Shown: positions 8,555-17,633, counted from the first letter of the stretch. The stretch is DNA of 64,000 nucleotides from Chryseobacterium joostei (GCF_003815775.1 NZ_CP033926.1:558001-622000), one strand, 5' to 3'. Notes: generated by a model not told the origin, from the letters alone. Numbers and translations: made by a program.

Positions 8555-9042
8555 TAAAGACAATATTATATCTCTCTTTTTTATTTACTTTTTTTATTGG
8601 ATGTAATGCTCAAGAAAAAGTTATAGCAAATTATATTGGCTATTCATTTAATAGCACTAAAAATAGTAGTTATTTAAGTCAGGAATTAAGATTTATAAAA
8701 GAAAATAGAGACACTCTAAAAATGAATTTAAAGCTACCTTATGACACCATTAGTCATAATATAATAAATCGAGGTGTTTTTTATAATTGCCATTTAAAGG
8801 AAAGTGTAACATATACATTTACATTGAAAAAGATATGTGCAAGTGATATCCCTGAGGCATTTAACAGTTACTACAAAACAAATATTATTTCTGATAAAAA
8901 AGATTGTTCAAAATTTACCGAAATAGAAAAAAATACAGAATATAACTATACAGGAAATTATGGAAAATATGTGGATATTAACAAAACGCTTTATGAAATA
9001 ATAAATATAAGTCCAGATGATGGATGTATTTTTCAAAATTAA
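8551..9042 (+). CDS. Small lipoprotein, putative immunity protein of Rhs cassette 1
   Basis: This 163-residue protein starts with a lipoprotein signal (hydrophobic stretch, then FFIGC with Cys18 as the lipid site), so it should sit on the periplasmic or outer face of a membrane. The rest is hydrophilic with five further cysteines and no recognised family. It starts inside the stop of the upstream toxin-like frame (ATGA, 8551-8554). Position and size fit a cognate immunity protein; that is inference from context. Confidence 0.55.
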   Translation: MIKTILYLSFLFTFFIGCNAQEKVIANYIGYSFNSTKNSSYLSQELRFIKENRDTLKMNLKLPYDTISHNIINRGVFYNCHLKESVTYTFTLKKICASDIPEAFNSYYKTNIISDKKDCSKFTEIEKNTEYNYTGNYGKYVDINKTLYEIINISPDDGCIFQN

Positions 9043-9063
9043 ATTATAAAACTCTTTCGCTCT

Positions 9064-9082
9064 GCAAAGTTTGTAACTTTGC
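9064..9082. repeat. Perfect short hairpin
   Basis: GCAAAGTT (9064-9071) and AACTTTGC (9075-9082) form an 8-bp stem with a 3-nt loop 21 bp after the lipoprotein gene, with no T run behind it. A real terminator follows at 9093. Its role is unknown. Confidence 0.4.
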
Positions 9083-9092
9083 GCTAACAATA

Positions 9093-9120
9093 AAAACCCA
9101 TTGCTAAGGCAGTGGGTTTT
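9093..9120 (+). terminator. Terminator after cassette 1
   Basis: AAAACCCA (9093-9100) pairs with TGGGTTTT (9113-9120), which also supplies the T run. Confidence 0.7.
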
Positions 9121-9170
9121 GTATATGAAAATAGAAGTATTTGCATTTAGAAAAATATTATATTTACCAG
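9117..9170 (+). repeat. 54-bp direct repeat, copy 1 (Rhs remnant)
   Basis: It is identical to 12191-12244 except for one base. It runs from the T run of a terminator into degenerate Rhs coding sequence (YYIYQYKDHLG frame). The two copies bracket cassettes 2 and 3. Confidence 0.8.
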
Positions 9171-9308
9171 TACAAGGATCACCTTGGAAATGTAAGGGTA
9201 AGCTTTGGGAGAAACAGCGCAGGCGCTCTTGAAATTACGGATGCCAATGATTATTACCCCTTTTGGATGAACCACTTAAAAACTGGTAATGCATTCTTTG
9301 GAGTATGA

Positions 9309-10247
9309 AGTTATAAGAATTATAAGTACAACGGTAAGGAGTTGCAGGAGACTGGAATGTATGACTATGGAGCGAGGTTCTACATGCCAGATTTGGGTAA
9401 ATGGGGCGTAGTTGACCCGCTGGTGGAGAAAATGACAAGATTTAGTCCTTATAATTATGCATTTAACAACCCGACACGATTTATTGATCCAGATGGTAGA
9501 GAAGGAAAAGGATGGATTAAATCAGTTGTTGATGGACAAACATCTTGGACTTATGATAAAGATGTTCATTCGCTACAAGATGCAAAAGATAAAAAATATA
9601 CTGGTGCTACAGAATATCAAGATGCCTTAACAATAACTGGGACAAGTAATGGACAACAAAATTATCAATATACTTTAGATGCTTCAGGTGTAGCAACCGA
9701 CTCCAGCGGAAAGGTAATGACAGAATCCTTCACTACTGGAGCAGGAACACAAATTGGTGTTAATCCTGATAGTCAGATGTTGGCTTCTATAAGTAATCTA
9801 CCTGTATCAGGCCAAGGAGGAATGGGTGGAGAATTTAGATTTAGTACTATTGTTGGGTACGGATGGTCTGGTGCTCTAGGTTATGTTGCTGCTAATGGTA
9901 ATAACGGCAGTTCTTTTTATGCTAACATAAATTTTGGTGCAGGCTTTGATGTAGGACCTTCTCTTAGTTTATATTCCGTTAACCCTCCAGTAGATCATGA
10001 TTTTAAAGTTGGTGATTTTGAAGGCCGTGGAATGGGGTATTCCGGAACAGCATTCTTCTTAAATGGTTCTTATGGTGGTACAGATGAAAATCAAAAGTTT
10101 GGTGTTAAAGATTTAATTCCTAGTAACTTTGGCTCAGGACCTACAGGATATACAACAACGGGTATGGGAGTTAATCCATTTGGATTTGGGGGTTCATATC
10201 AGTATGGTGCTACAAAATTATTTTGGACTACACCTCCTAAAAAATAG
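9309..10247 (+). CDS. Orphan Rhs tip cassette 2: Rhs core end plus glycine-rich C-terminal domain
   Basis: In-frame Rhs sequence begins at about 9150 (YIYQYKDHLGNVRVSFG, then EITDANDYYPF) but meets a TGA at 9306-9308. The frame after it encodes [23 protein letters not shown], the conserved core end, and closes with FIDPDGRE. The first ATG is at 9357. The about 250-residue variable domain is rich in Gly, Ser and aromatic residues, for example [19 protein letters not shown], and looks like beta structure. I do not recognise the family. The stop and missing start make it a silent or broken cassette unless it recombines into a full Rhs gene elsewhere. A small membrane-anchored protein gene follows 23 bp downstream. 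Confidence 0.6.
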   Translation, partial: SYKNYKYNGKELQETGMYDYGARFYMPDLGKWGVVDPLVEKMTRFSPYNYAFNNPTRFIDPDGREGKGWIKSVVDGQTSWTYDKDVHSLQDAKDKKYTGATEYQDALTITGTSNGQQNYQYTLDASGVATDSSGKVMTESFTTGAGTQIGVNPDSQMLASISNLPVSGQGGMGGEFRFSTIVGYGWSGALGYVAANGNNGSSFYANINFGAGFDVGPSLSLYSVNPPVDHDFKVGDFEGRGMGYSGTAFFLNGSYGGTDENQKFGVKDLIPSNFGSGPTGYTTTGMGVNPFGFGGSYQYGATKLFWTTPPKK

Positions 10248-10270
10248 TTATTAAATTAATAGAAAAGAAT

Positions 10271-10675
10271 ATGAAAAAAAATATCAAAATAATATTTTTA
10301 ATTTCGCTTATAGGTTTTATTTTTCTGTTTGTTTATTTTAATTCAGATAAAAAAAATATGTCTGATTTTTTTAAATCAGATGAAGAACTTTTTTTAAATG
10401 ATTTTTCACCAATTGAAATGGACAAATATAAATACTTAGGAGAGATTGCAGATACAACAAATCACATGTATCCTTATTTGAATTTTGGCAAAATATGTTT
10501 ACCTCTTCTCGGTCAATGGAAAAATAAAATTAAAATAGGAGATTATGTTTCTAAAAAGAAAGATAGTTCAACATTATTTATTGAAAATAAAGAGAATAAT
10601 TATTATCTACATCTAGATACCCTTGGTATAGGTAGTGCCCCATCCCCATGTAGATGTGAAAAATTAAGGAGATAA
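10271..10675 (+). CDS. Small membrane-anchored protein, putative immunity protein of Rhs cassette 2
   Basis: This 134-residue protein has one N-terminal hydrophobic segment (residues 5-23, IKIIFLISLIGFIFLFVYF) followed by a hydrophilic domain. It would be anchored in the inner membrane with the domain outside the cytosol. The last 30 residues contain a CRC motif. No family is recognised. It lies between the cassette 2 domain and a terminator, the place expected for an immunity gene. Confidence 0.5.
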   Translation: MKKNIKIIFLISLIGFIFLFVYFNSDKKNMSDFFKSDEELFLNDFSPIEMDKYKYLGEIADTTNHMYPYLNFGKICLPLLGQWKNKIKIGDYVSKKKDSSTLFIENKENNYYLHLDTLGIGSAPSPCRCEKLRR

Positions 10676-10677
10676 AT

Positions 10678-10708
10678 AAAAAAGTCAACTATTAAAGTTG
10701 ACTTTTTT
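10678..10708 (+). terminator. Terminator after cassette 2
   Basis: AAAAAAGTCAAC (10678-10689) pairs perfectly with GTTGACTTTTTT (10697-10708). Confidence 0.85.
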
Positions 10709-10736
10709 ATTATATGTAATATTTTTTTAAAGTGAT

Positions 10737-11598
10737 CACTTGAAGACAAGGAATGCATTTTATGGGTAGGGTTCTTACAAGAATTACAAGTACAACGGTA
10801 AGGAGTTACAGGAGACTGGAATGTATGATTATGGCGCAAGGATGTATATGCCGGATATTGGTAGATGGGGTGTTGTTGACCCTAGAAGTCAATATACTCA
10901 GCTTATAGCTATGTTTGGAATAATCCTATTTCATTTAATGATCCTAGTGAAATGCAAGGTGAATTAGCTTATCCAGATCGTGATGGCAGGAAAGATGGAG
11001 AATTTTGGAAAGATTCAGATGGAGAGTTTTATTGGGATGCAAAAAAGAGTGTTTGGAAAGATTTTAATACTGGAAGTTCCATAATCACTCAGATTAATTT
11101 ATTAGGAAAATCTAAAGATAGTAATAATAGTGGTTATGCTGCCGCTACCGCCCTTGGATTAAGTACTTCAGAAAGTAGTGTCGGATTATTTATCCTTGCA
11201 GCCGTAGGGCTTGCTTATATTGTAGATCAGGCAACGAAACCTCCTTTACAATGGCATACAACAATTGCCGATCCTAGCACTGGAGTGAGGAATTTGAAAA
11301 CTGAGGATACTGCTGGAGAAGATAAAGATGTAAATGGTGTAGATGTTCCAAAGGAGAAAAAAGTACCTGCTAGTGGTAAAACAGGAAAGGAAGCCGCTAA
11401 AGATGCTCCATCATGGGCAAAAGAACAAGGAGAAGCCCCTTATGTAGATGAAGATGGAAAAACTTTTACAACATATTAGATGGAAAGTATGGTAAAGGAG
11501 AATGGAACAAAGGTAAAGCATCTACTGGTCCAACTTCAGAACATAGTAAATTAAAAAAATGAGGAGATCGAGGGTTTGAATTACCAAAGAAAAAATAA
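10737..11598 (+). pseudogene. Orphan Rhs tip cassette 3, decayed toxin
   Basis: Four lesions can be read. HLKTRNAFYG is followed by a TAG (10767-10769) where a functional core has a sense codon. After the core end ([15 protein letters not shown] and [16 protein letters not shown]) the frame shifts near 10895; the continuation [20 protein letters not shown] runs in frame 2 to 11479. There the frame shifts again into LDGKYGKGEWNKGKAS (from 11476). A TGA at 11560-11562 replaces what is probably the Trp of KKWGDRGFE; GDRGFELPKKK then follows to a stop at 11598. The tail resembles a recurrent Rhs toxin end (DFAKRL, GxGxY, NKIKKWGDRxF), recalled from memory. The longest single frame is 10952-11479. 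Confidence 0.7.
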
Positions 11599-11604
11599 AT
11601 GTAA

Positions 11605-12096
11605 ATGAAAAATTTCATATATACTCTTGAACATATTTATAGAGACGAATCACATACAGATTGTAAGCTTTTAGGTTTTTTTGATGATTTAAGAGAATTA
11701 GAGAGAATTAAAAATATAGCATCAAAATTTTCTGGATTCAAAGATTATCCTCATGGTTTTACAATTAAAAAGAATGAATTAGATAAAGTACATTGGAATG
11801 TAGGATTTCATACAATAGTAGGCGAAATAGGAAGAGATTATTTACCCGATGAAGATTTAATCGATGAAGATACTTATATAGCCCAAAATTTAAAGTCTAT
11901 TTTTAGTATTAGCCATATATATACTGTTGATACTTCCACGGATGATGAAAGAATCATAGGTGCTTTTTCAAATTTAGTGATGGCTGAACAAGTTGTTGAA
12001 CAATTAAAAGAGCAACCTGGATTTAAAGATTATCCAGAAAATTTTATTATAGATGAAGTAGAATTAAATCAGCTTTTATGGACTTCGGGATTTTAA
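11605..12096 (+). CDS. Immunity-like protein with two tandem copies of a DUF7336-like repeat
   Basis: This 163-residue protein consists of an internal duplication. Residues of about 4-66 and 99-163 share the plan Y-x-[LV]-E/D...LG[FA]F, then the FKDYPxxFxI block, E-L-x-x-x-x-W-x-x-GF. The repeat resembles small proteins often encoded beside polymorphic toxins in Bacteroidota (DUF7336-like, from memory). It is intact while the toxin upstream is broken. It starts 6 bp after the last remnant codon of that toxin, and a terminator follows. A cytosolic location is likely, since no signal is seen. Confidence 0.65.
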   Translation: MKNFIYTLEHIYRDESHTDCKLLGFFDDLRELERIKNIASKFSGFKDYPHGFTIKKNELDKVHWNVGFHTIVGEIGRDYLPDEDLIDEDTYIAQNLKSIFSISHIYTVDTSTDDERIIGAFSNLVMAEQVVEQLKEQPGFKDYPENFIIDEVELNQLLWTSGF

Positions 12097-12143
12097 AAGA
12101 CTAGTTCACTGTACCTACAAGATTGTATAGTATAGAAGATAAG

Positions 12144-12172
12144 AAAAAACCTCACAAAATGCGAGGTTTTTT
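12144..12172 (+). terminator. Terminator after the cassette 3 immunity-like gene
   Basis: AAAAAACCTC (12144-12153) pairs with GAGGTTTTTT (12163-12172). Confidence 0.85.
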
Positions 12173-12190
12173 GTTTTATATAATATTCTG

Positions 12191-12345
12191 TTTTGTATAT
12201 GAAAATAGAAGTATTTGCATTTAGAAAAACATTATATTTACCAGCATAGGATCATTTAGGAAAAGTGAGATAAGCTTCAGAAGAAAACAATTTAAACGAT
12301 GGATATAATAGATGCCGAAGACTATTACAGTAAAATGAAAAAAAA
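12191..12345 (+). pseudogene. Rhs remnant including copy 2 of the 54-bp direct repeat
   Basis: 12191-12244 repeats 9117-9170 with one mismatch. Beyond it, GATCATTTAGG (DHLG) and, in another frame, IDAEDYY match the Rhs lines KDHLGNVR and ITDANDYY, interrupted by stops. It is the leftover of a further Rhs core copy. Confidence 0.6.
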
Positions 12346-12833
12346 GAGCTCAAGTTTATCTATGTTATTTTTAAAATAAAAGGAGCTGGTATTTTATCTT
12401 AAAAAACTATGCTAGCTCCCGATTACATACAATCAAATAGTAGTGCCTAAAAAACGCAATACAATGGTAACTAATTGATTTGTAGTTATTAAAAAATCTG
12501 CAAAGATTAAAATAATATGGGTGTTTTTAAAATAAAAAGAGTTGTTATTTTAAGCTACATTAAGAAAGTAGCTATATCTGGCACAGTTGTAAATGACATT
12601 GAAAAAAGAATGTCAGAGTTTACTAAATTGATAATTAATAATGTAGAAATTCCAATAACAGAAATTAATGAAATGCTTATTGATAACACTTCTTATATAT
12701 AGCGTTTACGTATGATTTAGACATGTTAGATGTCATTTTATTACAAGATATTATGAAATTTCAAGAGGGATACGAGCTTAAAATACTTTAAAATTACTTG
12801 TGATTAAATAATGCACTAAATCTTAAAAACTAT
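12346..12833 (+). other. Remnant-rich intergenic region with a 61-codon frame
   Basis: A frame at 12517-12702 encodes 61 residues beginning MGVFKIKRVVILSYIKKVA. Its first part is repeated in decayed form at about 12361-12405 (VIFKIKGAGILS-stop), which suggests a degraded duplicate rather than a sound gene. Nothing else is recognised. Confidence 0.25.
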
Positions 12834-12866
12834 AAAAAGAGCAGGACATAATCCCGCTCTTTTTTT
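12834..12866. terminator. Terminator at the accessory/core boundary
   Basis: AAAAAGAGC (12834-12842) pairs with GCTCTTTTT (12856-12864), with an inner GG/CC pair. It can serve both strands and lies 26 bp from the end of the convergent M28 peptidase gene. Confidence 0.8.
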
Positions 12867-12891
12867 ATTAAGTATTTGAGGGTGATTATTT

Positions 12892-14067
12892 TTATCTTTC
12901 AATCAGAATATTCCTTACAACACTTTGTCCATCTGCCTTTAAAATTCCAAGATATACACCATTTTCTAATGTGGAAACATTAATTTTTGTTTCATTATCT
13001 ACCTTAAGCAAAGACCTCCCAGTTAAGTTGGTAATTTCAAAGCTGAAATTTTTAGCCTTAAGATCAGATAGCTCAATATTGAGAAGGTTATTTGCTGGGT
13101 TGGGGTAAAACTTTACCGATTCCAGTGTATTGGTAGATGCCGTTTTATTTGCTGTCAGGGTAACAGATGCAGTGGCAAAATGTTGTAAAGCTCCCACAGT
13201 AGCTTTTCCGATTTTATAAACATACACCGGATCTACATTGGCAAAAGTATCCTTGGAAGTGTGAGGGTAGTTGCTTCTTATTCTTTCAAAAAATCCGGTG
13301 ATAACCTCACCTTTCTGTTCAAAAGGAATATAATCCGTATCCTCAGCAGGATCCACTTCAGTGAGTAGAGTAGAGTAAAGCGCAGTGCAGTTTCTAAGCT
13401 GTTGTGTTACAGAAGCAGAAGCAGCATTGTTGCTGGAAAGTCCTCCCATATCTTCATCACAATACACCGTATTATTGTTATTGCCTTTTACACCTCCTAC
13501 TTGATCAAGATTAAAGACCATTTTAATATCCAATTTACGTACGCCTCCCTGATATACAACATTATTAACGTAATGACTGCTTCCTATCAACCCTTGTTCC
13601 TCACCAGAAAAGTGAATGAATTTGATAGAATACTCTGTAGGTACATTTTTCAAGATTCTGGCTGCCTCTAAAATAATAGAAGTTCCACTGCCATTATCAT
13701 TCACTCCAGGACCATTAATCGTATCAAAATGCCCACAAATAATTACATACTTATTAGGGTAAAGTGTTCCGGTTTTTGTAATAATAAGATTTTTGGAAGT
13801 AGCTGACCCATAGGTAAAAGGACTTTCTTCAATTTGGCTGGTAGTATATCCGTAAGAGATATATTTATTTTTAATCCAGTTTAAGGCATTATTATTGGCA
13901 ACTGTTCCGGTTTTTTTTATCCCAAAACTACCGAAATCCTGAAGATTTGCTGTAATGTTAGCTTGGGTTACCATATCAGCCCTGTCTTTATAAGTCTGGA
14001 TAAAAGATTGTGCTACCATGCCCTGAATCATTAATGAAGTGCATAATAATGTGGTAAATTTTTTCAT
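12892..14067 (-). CDS. Secreted M28 family zinc aminopeptidase with T9SS sorting domain
   Basis: A metallopeptidase that should act outside the cell. Residues 1-19 form a signal peptide ending MVAQ. Zinc ligands of the M28 fold are present: His113 and Asp115 (GHFDTINGPG), Asp124 (VNDNGSG), Glu156-Glu157 (FSGEEQG), Asp188 (NLDQVGG) and His269 (YPHTSKD). The last about 75 residues (FYPNPANNLLNIELSD to the end) are a type A T9SS C-terminal sorting domain. Length is 391. The next gene upstream on the same strand is a close paralogue with its own terminator, so each is probably transcribed separately. Confidence 0.88.
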   Translation of the reverse strand: MKKFTTLLCTSLMIQGMVAQSFIQTYKDRADMVTQANITANLQDFGSFGIKKTGTVANNNALNWIKNKYISYGYTTSQIEESPFTYGSATSKNLIITKTGTLYPNKYVIICGHFDTINGPGVNDNGSGTSIILEAARILKNVPTEYSIKFIHFSGEEQGLIGSSHYVNNVVYQGGVRKLDIKMVFNLDQVGGVKGNNNNTVYCDEDMGGLSSNNAASASVTQQLRNCTALYSTLLTEVDPAEDTDYIPFEQKGEVITGFFERIRSNYPHTSKDTFANVDPVYVYKIGKATVGALQHFATASVTLTANKTASTNTLESVKFYPNPANNLLNIELSDLKAKNFSFEITNLTGRSLLKVDNETKINVSTLENGVYLGILKADGQSVVRNILIER

Positions 14068-14222
14068 ATTATTTATTTTAGTTTGGTATTGCGAATGTAG
14101 TAATTAAATCACAATAAAGTGTTTAATATTTTATGGATAACATAAATTTTTAACAATAAAACAGGAAAAGAGTTGATTGATAAATAGATAAAGTATTGAT
14201 TTTTAATTATTCTCTATAAGAA

Positions 14223-14253
14223 CAAAAAAGTCTCTGAATTTCTTCAAAGACTT
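14223..14253 (-). terminator. Terminator of the second M28 gene
   Basis: On the minus strand AAGTCTTTGAAGAAATTCAG and GACTTTTTT form a stem with one internal mismatch (AAGTCT/AGACTT plus TGAA/TTCA) followed by a T run. Confidence 0.6.
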
Positions 14254-14282
14254 ATATTATTAAAAAAATATTAAGAATAAAC

Positions 14283-15464
14283 TTATTTAGCTACAAGAAC
14301 TTTTCTTACCACAGTCTGATCTCCAGCCTTTAGAATCCCTACATAAGCACCATTTTCAAGACTCGAAACGTCAATTTTTGTTTCATTTGAGGCCTTAAAT
14401 AAAGAACGTCCCTGAAAATCTGTAATCTCAAAACTAAAGTTTTTCACTTTAGAGTTAGGAAATTCAATATTTATGACATTCTTTACAGGGTTAGGGTAGA
14501 TGTTTACGCTTTCTAATGAATTTTTTGAAATTACTTCATGGGTACCTAATGTACCTGTCGCAACTGCAAAATGCTGCAAGGCTCCCACGGAAGCTTTGCC
14601 AATGTTGTAAATGTATACCGGATCCGTATTGGCAAAAGTATCATTAGCAGTATGGGGAAGGTTACTTCTTATTCTTTCAAAAAAACCTGTGATAACTTCA
14701 CCTTTCTGTTCAAAAGGGATATAATCTGTGTCCGCTGCAGGATCAACTTCTGTCTGAAGAGGTGAATATAGGGCTGTACAATTTCTTAATTGCTGAGTGA
14801 CAGCAACAGATGCAGCATTGTTACTTTGGAGGCCTCCCTGATCTTCATCACAATAAACAATTGTATTATTGGCGCTATTGCTCATTTTTCCGCCTACCTG
14901 ATCTAGGTTGAAGACCAATTTAATATCCATAACACGGGAATTTCCCTGATAGGCAACGGTGTTGGCATAGTGATAGCTGCCTTTTAAACTTTGTTCTTCT
15001 CCTGAAAAATGGATAAACTTGATGGAATATTCTGTAGGAACCGTTCTAAGAATTCTTGCTGCTTCTAACATGATAGTCGTTCCACTACCATTATCATTGA
15101 CCCCTGGGCCATTTATGGTGTCAAAATGCCCACAGATAATCACATACTTGTTGGGATAAACCGTACCTGTTTTAGTAATAACAAGGTTCTTGGAGCTAAC
15201 CCCTGAAAAGCTAAATGGATCCTCTGCAATTTGATCAGCAGTGTATCCATAAGAAAGATATTTGTTTTTTAGCCAATTCAAAGCATTGGCATTTTCCTGA
15301 GAACCGGTTGTTTTTACTCCAAAACCGGCAAATTGCTGCAGATTGGTGATGATATCCGTTTGAGAAACAGCATCAGCTCTGTCTTTATAAGCTTGAATAA
15401 AAGTCTGTGCATTAATGCTTTGTGCTATCATAGAGGTTAATAAGAAAGCAGCGATTTTTGTCAT
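14283..15464 (-). CDS. Secreted M28 family zinc aminopeptidase with T9SS sorting domain (paralogue)
   Basis: 393 residues, collinear with its downstream neighbour: signal peptide ending INAQ, GHFDTINGPG with VNDNGSG, the catalytic Glu pair in FSGEEQSLKG, NLDQVGG, and LPHTANDTF for the last His. The sorting domain (YPNPVKNVINIEFPNS to the end) is conserved. A recent tandem duplication is the simplest explanation. The EEQSLKGSYHYA versus EEQGLIGSSHYV difference lies next to the catalytic Glu pair and could alter substrate preference; that is inference. Confidence 0.88.
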   Translation of the reverse strand: MTKIAAFLLTSMIAQSINAQTFIQAYKDRADAVSQTDIITNLQQFAGFGVKTTGSQENANALNWLKNKYLSYGYTADQIAEDPFSFSGVSSKNLVITKTGTVYPNKYVIICGHFDTINGPGVNDNGSGTTIMLEAARILRTVPTEYSIKFIHFSGEEQSLKGSYHYANTVAYQGNSRVMDIKLVFNLDQVGGKMSNSANNTIVYCDEDQGGLQSNNAASVAVTQQLRNCTALYSPLQTEVDPAADTDYIPFEQKGEVITGFFERIRSNLPHTANDTFANTDPVYIYNIGKASVGALQHFAVATGTLGTHEVISKNSLESVNIYPNPVKNVINIEFPNSKVKNFSFEITDFQGRSLFKASNETKIDVSSLENGAYVGILKAGDQTVVRKVLVAK

Positions 15465-15710
15465 TATTGATTATATTTCAGAATTGCTAATATAATAATT
15501 AATAGACAAATAAAGTAAATACTTTAAATAGAAAATGAGGTTTTAATTGTTTTATCAATAAATATATAAGTTGTTATGTTGTTTATTAATATGTTATTTT
15601 AAAATTTATTAATTAACGGAGATTTATTAATTTTTTACATATTATTGGCTTTCTGAATGATGTTTTTACTTTAAAACAATTCCCAGATGATATCGAAGGT
15701 TTAGGAAATA

Positions 15711-15734
15711 AAAAATCCCGGGCAAAACCCGGGA
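15711..15734 (-). terminator. Terminator of rpmI-rplT
   Basis: TCCCGGG (15716-15722) and CCCGGGA (15728-15734) form a 7-bp GC-rich stem. The A run at 15711-15715 is the T run on the minus strand. Confidence 0.85.
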
Positions 15735-15763
15735 CTTATATTGATAACAAATACTATTCTACA

Positions 15764-16108
15764 TTATTTTACTTGATCTACAACAGCTTTGAAAGCTTCA
15801 GGGTGATTCATTGCTAAATCTGCTAAAACTTTTCTGTTAAGTTCGATGTTGTTCTTTTTAAGAGCTCCCATAAATTGAGAGTAAGACATTCCGTGCTCTC
15901 TAGTTCCCGCGTTGATACGAGTGATCCAAAGTGATCTGAAATTTCTCTTCTTCTCTTTTCTACCACGGTAAGCATATTGCATTGCTTTTTCTACCGCGTT
16001 TTTAGCTACAGTCCAAACGTTCTTTCTTCTACCGAAAAAACCTTTAGCTTGCTTAAAAATTTTCTTTCTGCGAGCTCTTGAAGCTACGGCATTTACTGAT
16101 CTTGGCAT
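15764..16108 (-). CDS. rplT: 50S ribosomal protein L20
   Basis: 114 residues with the typical L20 start [20 protein letters not shown] and the central [17 protein letters not shown] signature. It binds 23S rRNA early in large-subunit assembly. It lies 121 bp after rpmI in the conserved order and is followed by a GC-rich terminator. In other bacteria L20 represses its own operon; no such site was tested here. Confidence 0.98.
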   Translation of the reverse strand: MPRSVNAVASRARRKKIFKQAKGFFGRRKNVWTVAKNAVEKAMQYAYRGRKEKKRNFRSLWITRINAGTREHGMSYSQFMGALKKNNIELNRKVLADLAMNHPEAFKAVVDQVK

Positions 16109-16229
16109 AATTTAAATTGTTTTTTTTGAAAAGGGCGGTAACTGTTGTTACTCTTTATTAGCACCGTTTCAGGGTTAAATTGTTGAATTTGTTTTGAATT
16201 CTTATAAACCGAATATAGATTTATAAAAA

Positions 16230-16427
16230 CTACTTAATTGCTAATTGACGTTGAACGCTTTTTTCGTCCACTTTAGCTACGTAAGAAGTAGTAGTAAGAT
16301 TTCTCTTCTGCTTAGTTTCTTTCTTAGTTAAGATGTGGCTTTTGTAAGCATTTTTTCTTTTGATCTTACCAGAACCAGTAAGAGCAAAACGCTTTTTAGC
16401 ACCTGATTTCGTTTTTAATTTTGGCAT
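16230..16427 (-). CDS. rpmI: 50S ribosomal protein L35
   Basis: 65 residues, basic, starting [20 protein letters not shown], the L35 signature. It is cotranscribed with rplT. Unlike in most bacteria it does not follow infC directly: an alpha/beta hydrolase gene and two terminators lie between. Confidence 0.97.
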   Translation of the reverse strand: MPKLKTKSGAKKRFALTGSGKIKRKNAYKSHILTKKETKQKRNLTTTSYVAKVDEKSVQRQLAIK

Positions 16428-16760
16428 TGTTTTGCTTTTTTATTGTTTTTGTTATCAATATCTGTTTTGGTTACCCCTAAGGACATTAGGAATAATAGTG
16501 TGCAAAGATACAAAAAAAATCAATTCAAACTTCCATAATCTTCGATTTTATCATGTCTGTATAAAAACTGTCTCTGTAAACAAGCAGCTATTGTTTTTGA
16601 TTATTTTAAGAATATTCATTAAATCTTACCGGTTTTATTAGTGCTTTCCATTCATTATTACTTTCCGAATAATTTTTAGTATAATATTATAATCTATTCA
16701 TAATAAGTCTATTAGATGATTTTTTACTTTCTCTGGATTGAGGGCTGAGTCTTTAAGTAG
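16428..16760 (-). other. Region upstream of rpmI
   Basis: About 330 bp without a convincing gene. It should contain the rpmI promoter, since a terminator (16761-16789) separates rpmI from the hydrolase gene upstream. No riboswitch or structured leader was recognised. Confidence 0.4.
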
Positions 16761-16789
16761 AAAAGCCACATCTTACACAATGTGGCTTT
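16761..16789 (-). terminator. Terminator of the alpha/beta hydrolase gene
   Basis: AAAGCCACAT (16762-16771) pairs with ATGTGGCTTT (16780-16789). The flanking A run gives U residues on the minus strand. Confidence 0.75.
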
Positions 16790-16811
16790 GAAATAGTATA
16801 TAATGTAAAGA

Positions 16812-17633
16812 TTATGATTTGAAGAATGCCAAAAGATCTTTATTGATTGTTTCAGCTTCTGTAGTGGGCATTCCATGTGGAAAACCGGGATAAGAAATTA
16901 GTTTACCGTTTTTAAGTAGAGTAGCAGCCACTTTACCTGTTGTTTCAAAAGGAACAATTTGATCATCTTCACCATGCATCACCAATACGGGTACATCCAC
17001 ACTTTTAAGGTCTTCTGTGAAATCTGTTTCAGAAAAAGCTTTTACGCAATCATAATGAGCCTTAATGGAACCGTTCATGCCTTGTCTCCACCAGTTTCTT
17101 TGAACCCCTTCAGAAACATTGGCTCCCTCTCTATTGTACCCATAAAAAGGAAATGTGATATCAATAAAGAATTGTGACCTGTGCTTTGCAGTATTATTTC
17201 GGATATCATCAAAAACTGAAATTGGGACTCCATTTGGATTATTTTCATTCTGAACCATGATAGGGGTGACTGCACTTACCAAAACAGCCTTTGCAACTCT
17301 TCCGTTACCATGTTTTGCTACATATCTTATCACTTCGCCACCACCTGTAGAGTGCCCGACATGGATCACATCCTTTAAATCTAAGGCTTCTACAATTTCT
17401 GCAACATCAGAAGCATAGGTGTCCATATTATGGCCGTAAGGGGTCTGTTCTGATCTTCCATGTCCTCTTCTGTCGTGGGCGATAACCCTGTAACCTTGTT
17501 CCAGAAAGAAAAATAGCTGGGCATCCCAATCATCACTTGATAATGGCCATCCGTGGTGAAAAAATAGGGTTTGTCCTTTCCCCCAATCTTTGTAATAGAT
17601 TTCTGTTCCGTCCTTTAATGTAAGTGTACTCAT
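16812..17633 (-). CDS. Alpha/beta hydrolase, non-haem chloroperoxidase-like
   Basis: 273 residues with the full catalytic triad of the fold: nucleophile Ser95 in GHSTGGG, acid Asp223/224 in HGEDDQIVP, and His253 in FPHGMPTT. The oxyanion region FFHHGWPLSSDDWD and DRRGHGRS are typical of the cofactor-free haloperoxidase/esterase group. There is no signal peptide, so it is cytosolic; the substrate is unknown. It is flanked by terminators on both sides and sits inside the otherwise conserved infC-rpmI-rplT cluster, so it is a single-gene unit inserted there. Confidence 0.85.
   Translation of the reverse strand: MSTLTLKDGTEIYYKDWGKGQTLFFHHGWPLSSDDWDAQLFFFLEQGYRVIAHDRRGHGRSEQTPYGHNMDTYASDVAEIVEALDLKDVIHVGHSTGGGEVIRYVAKHGNGRVAKAVLVSAVTPIMVQNENNPNGVPISVFDDIRNNTAKHRSQFFIDITFPFYGYNREGANVSEGVQRNWWRQGMNGSIKAHYDCVKAFSETDFTEDLKSVDVPVLVMHGEDDQIVPFETTGKVAATLLKNGKLISYPGFPHGMPTTEAETINKDLLAFFKS

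Noticed and set aside
13402-13671. 89-codon frame opposite the M28 peptidase gene
   Set aside because: Antisense to a well-supported peptidase; sequence lacks any protein-like pattern.
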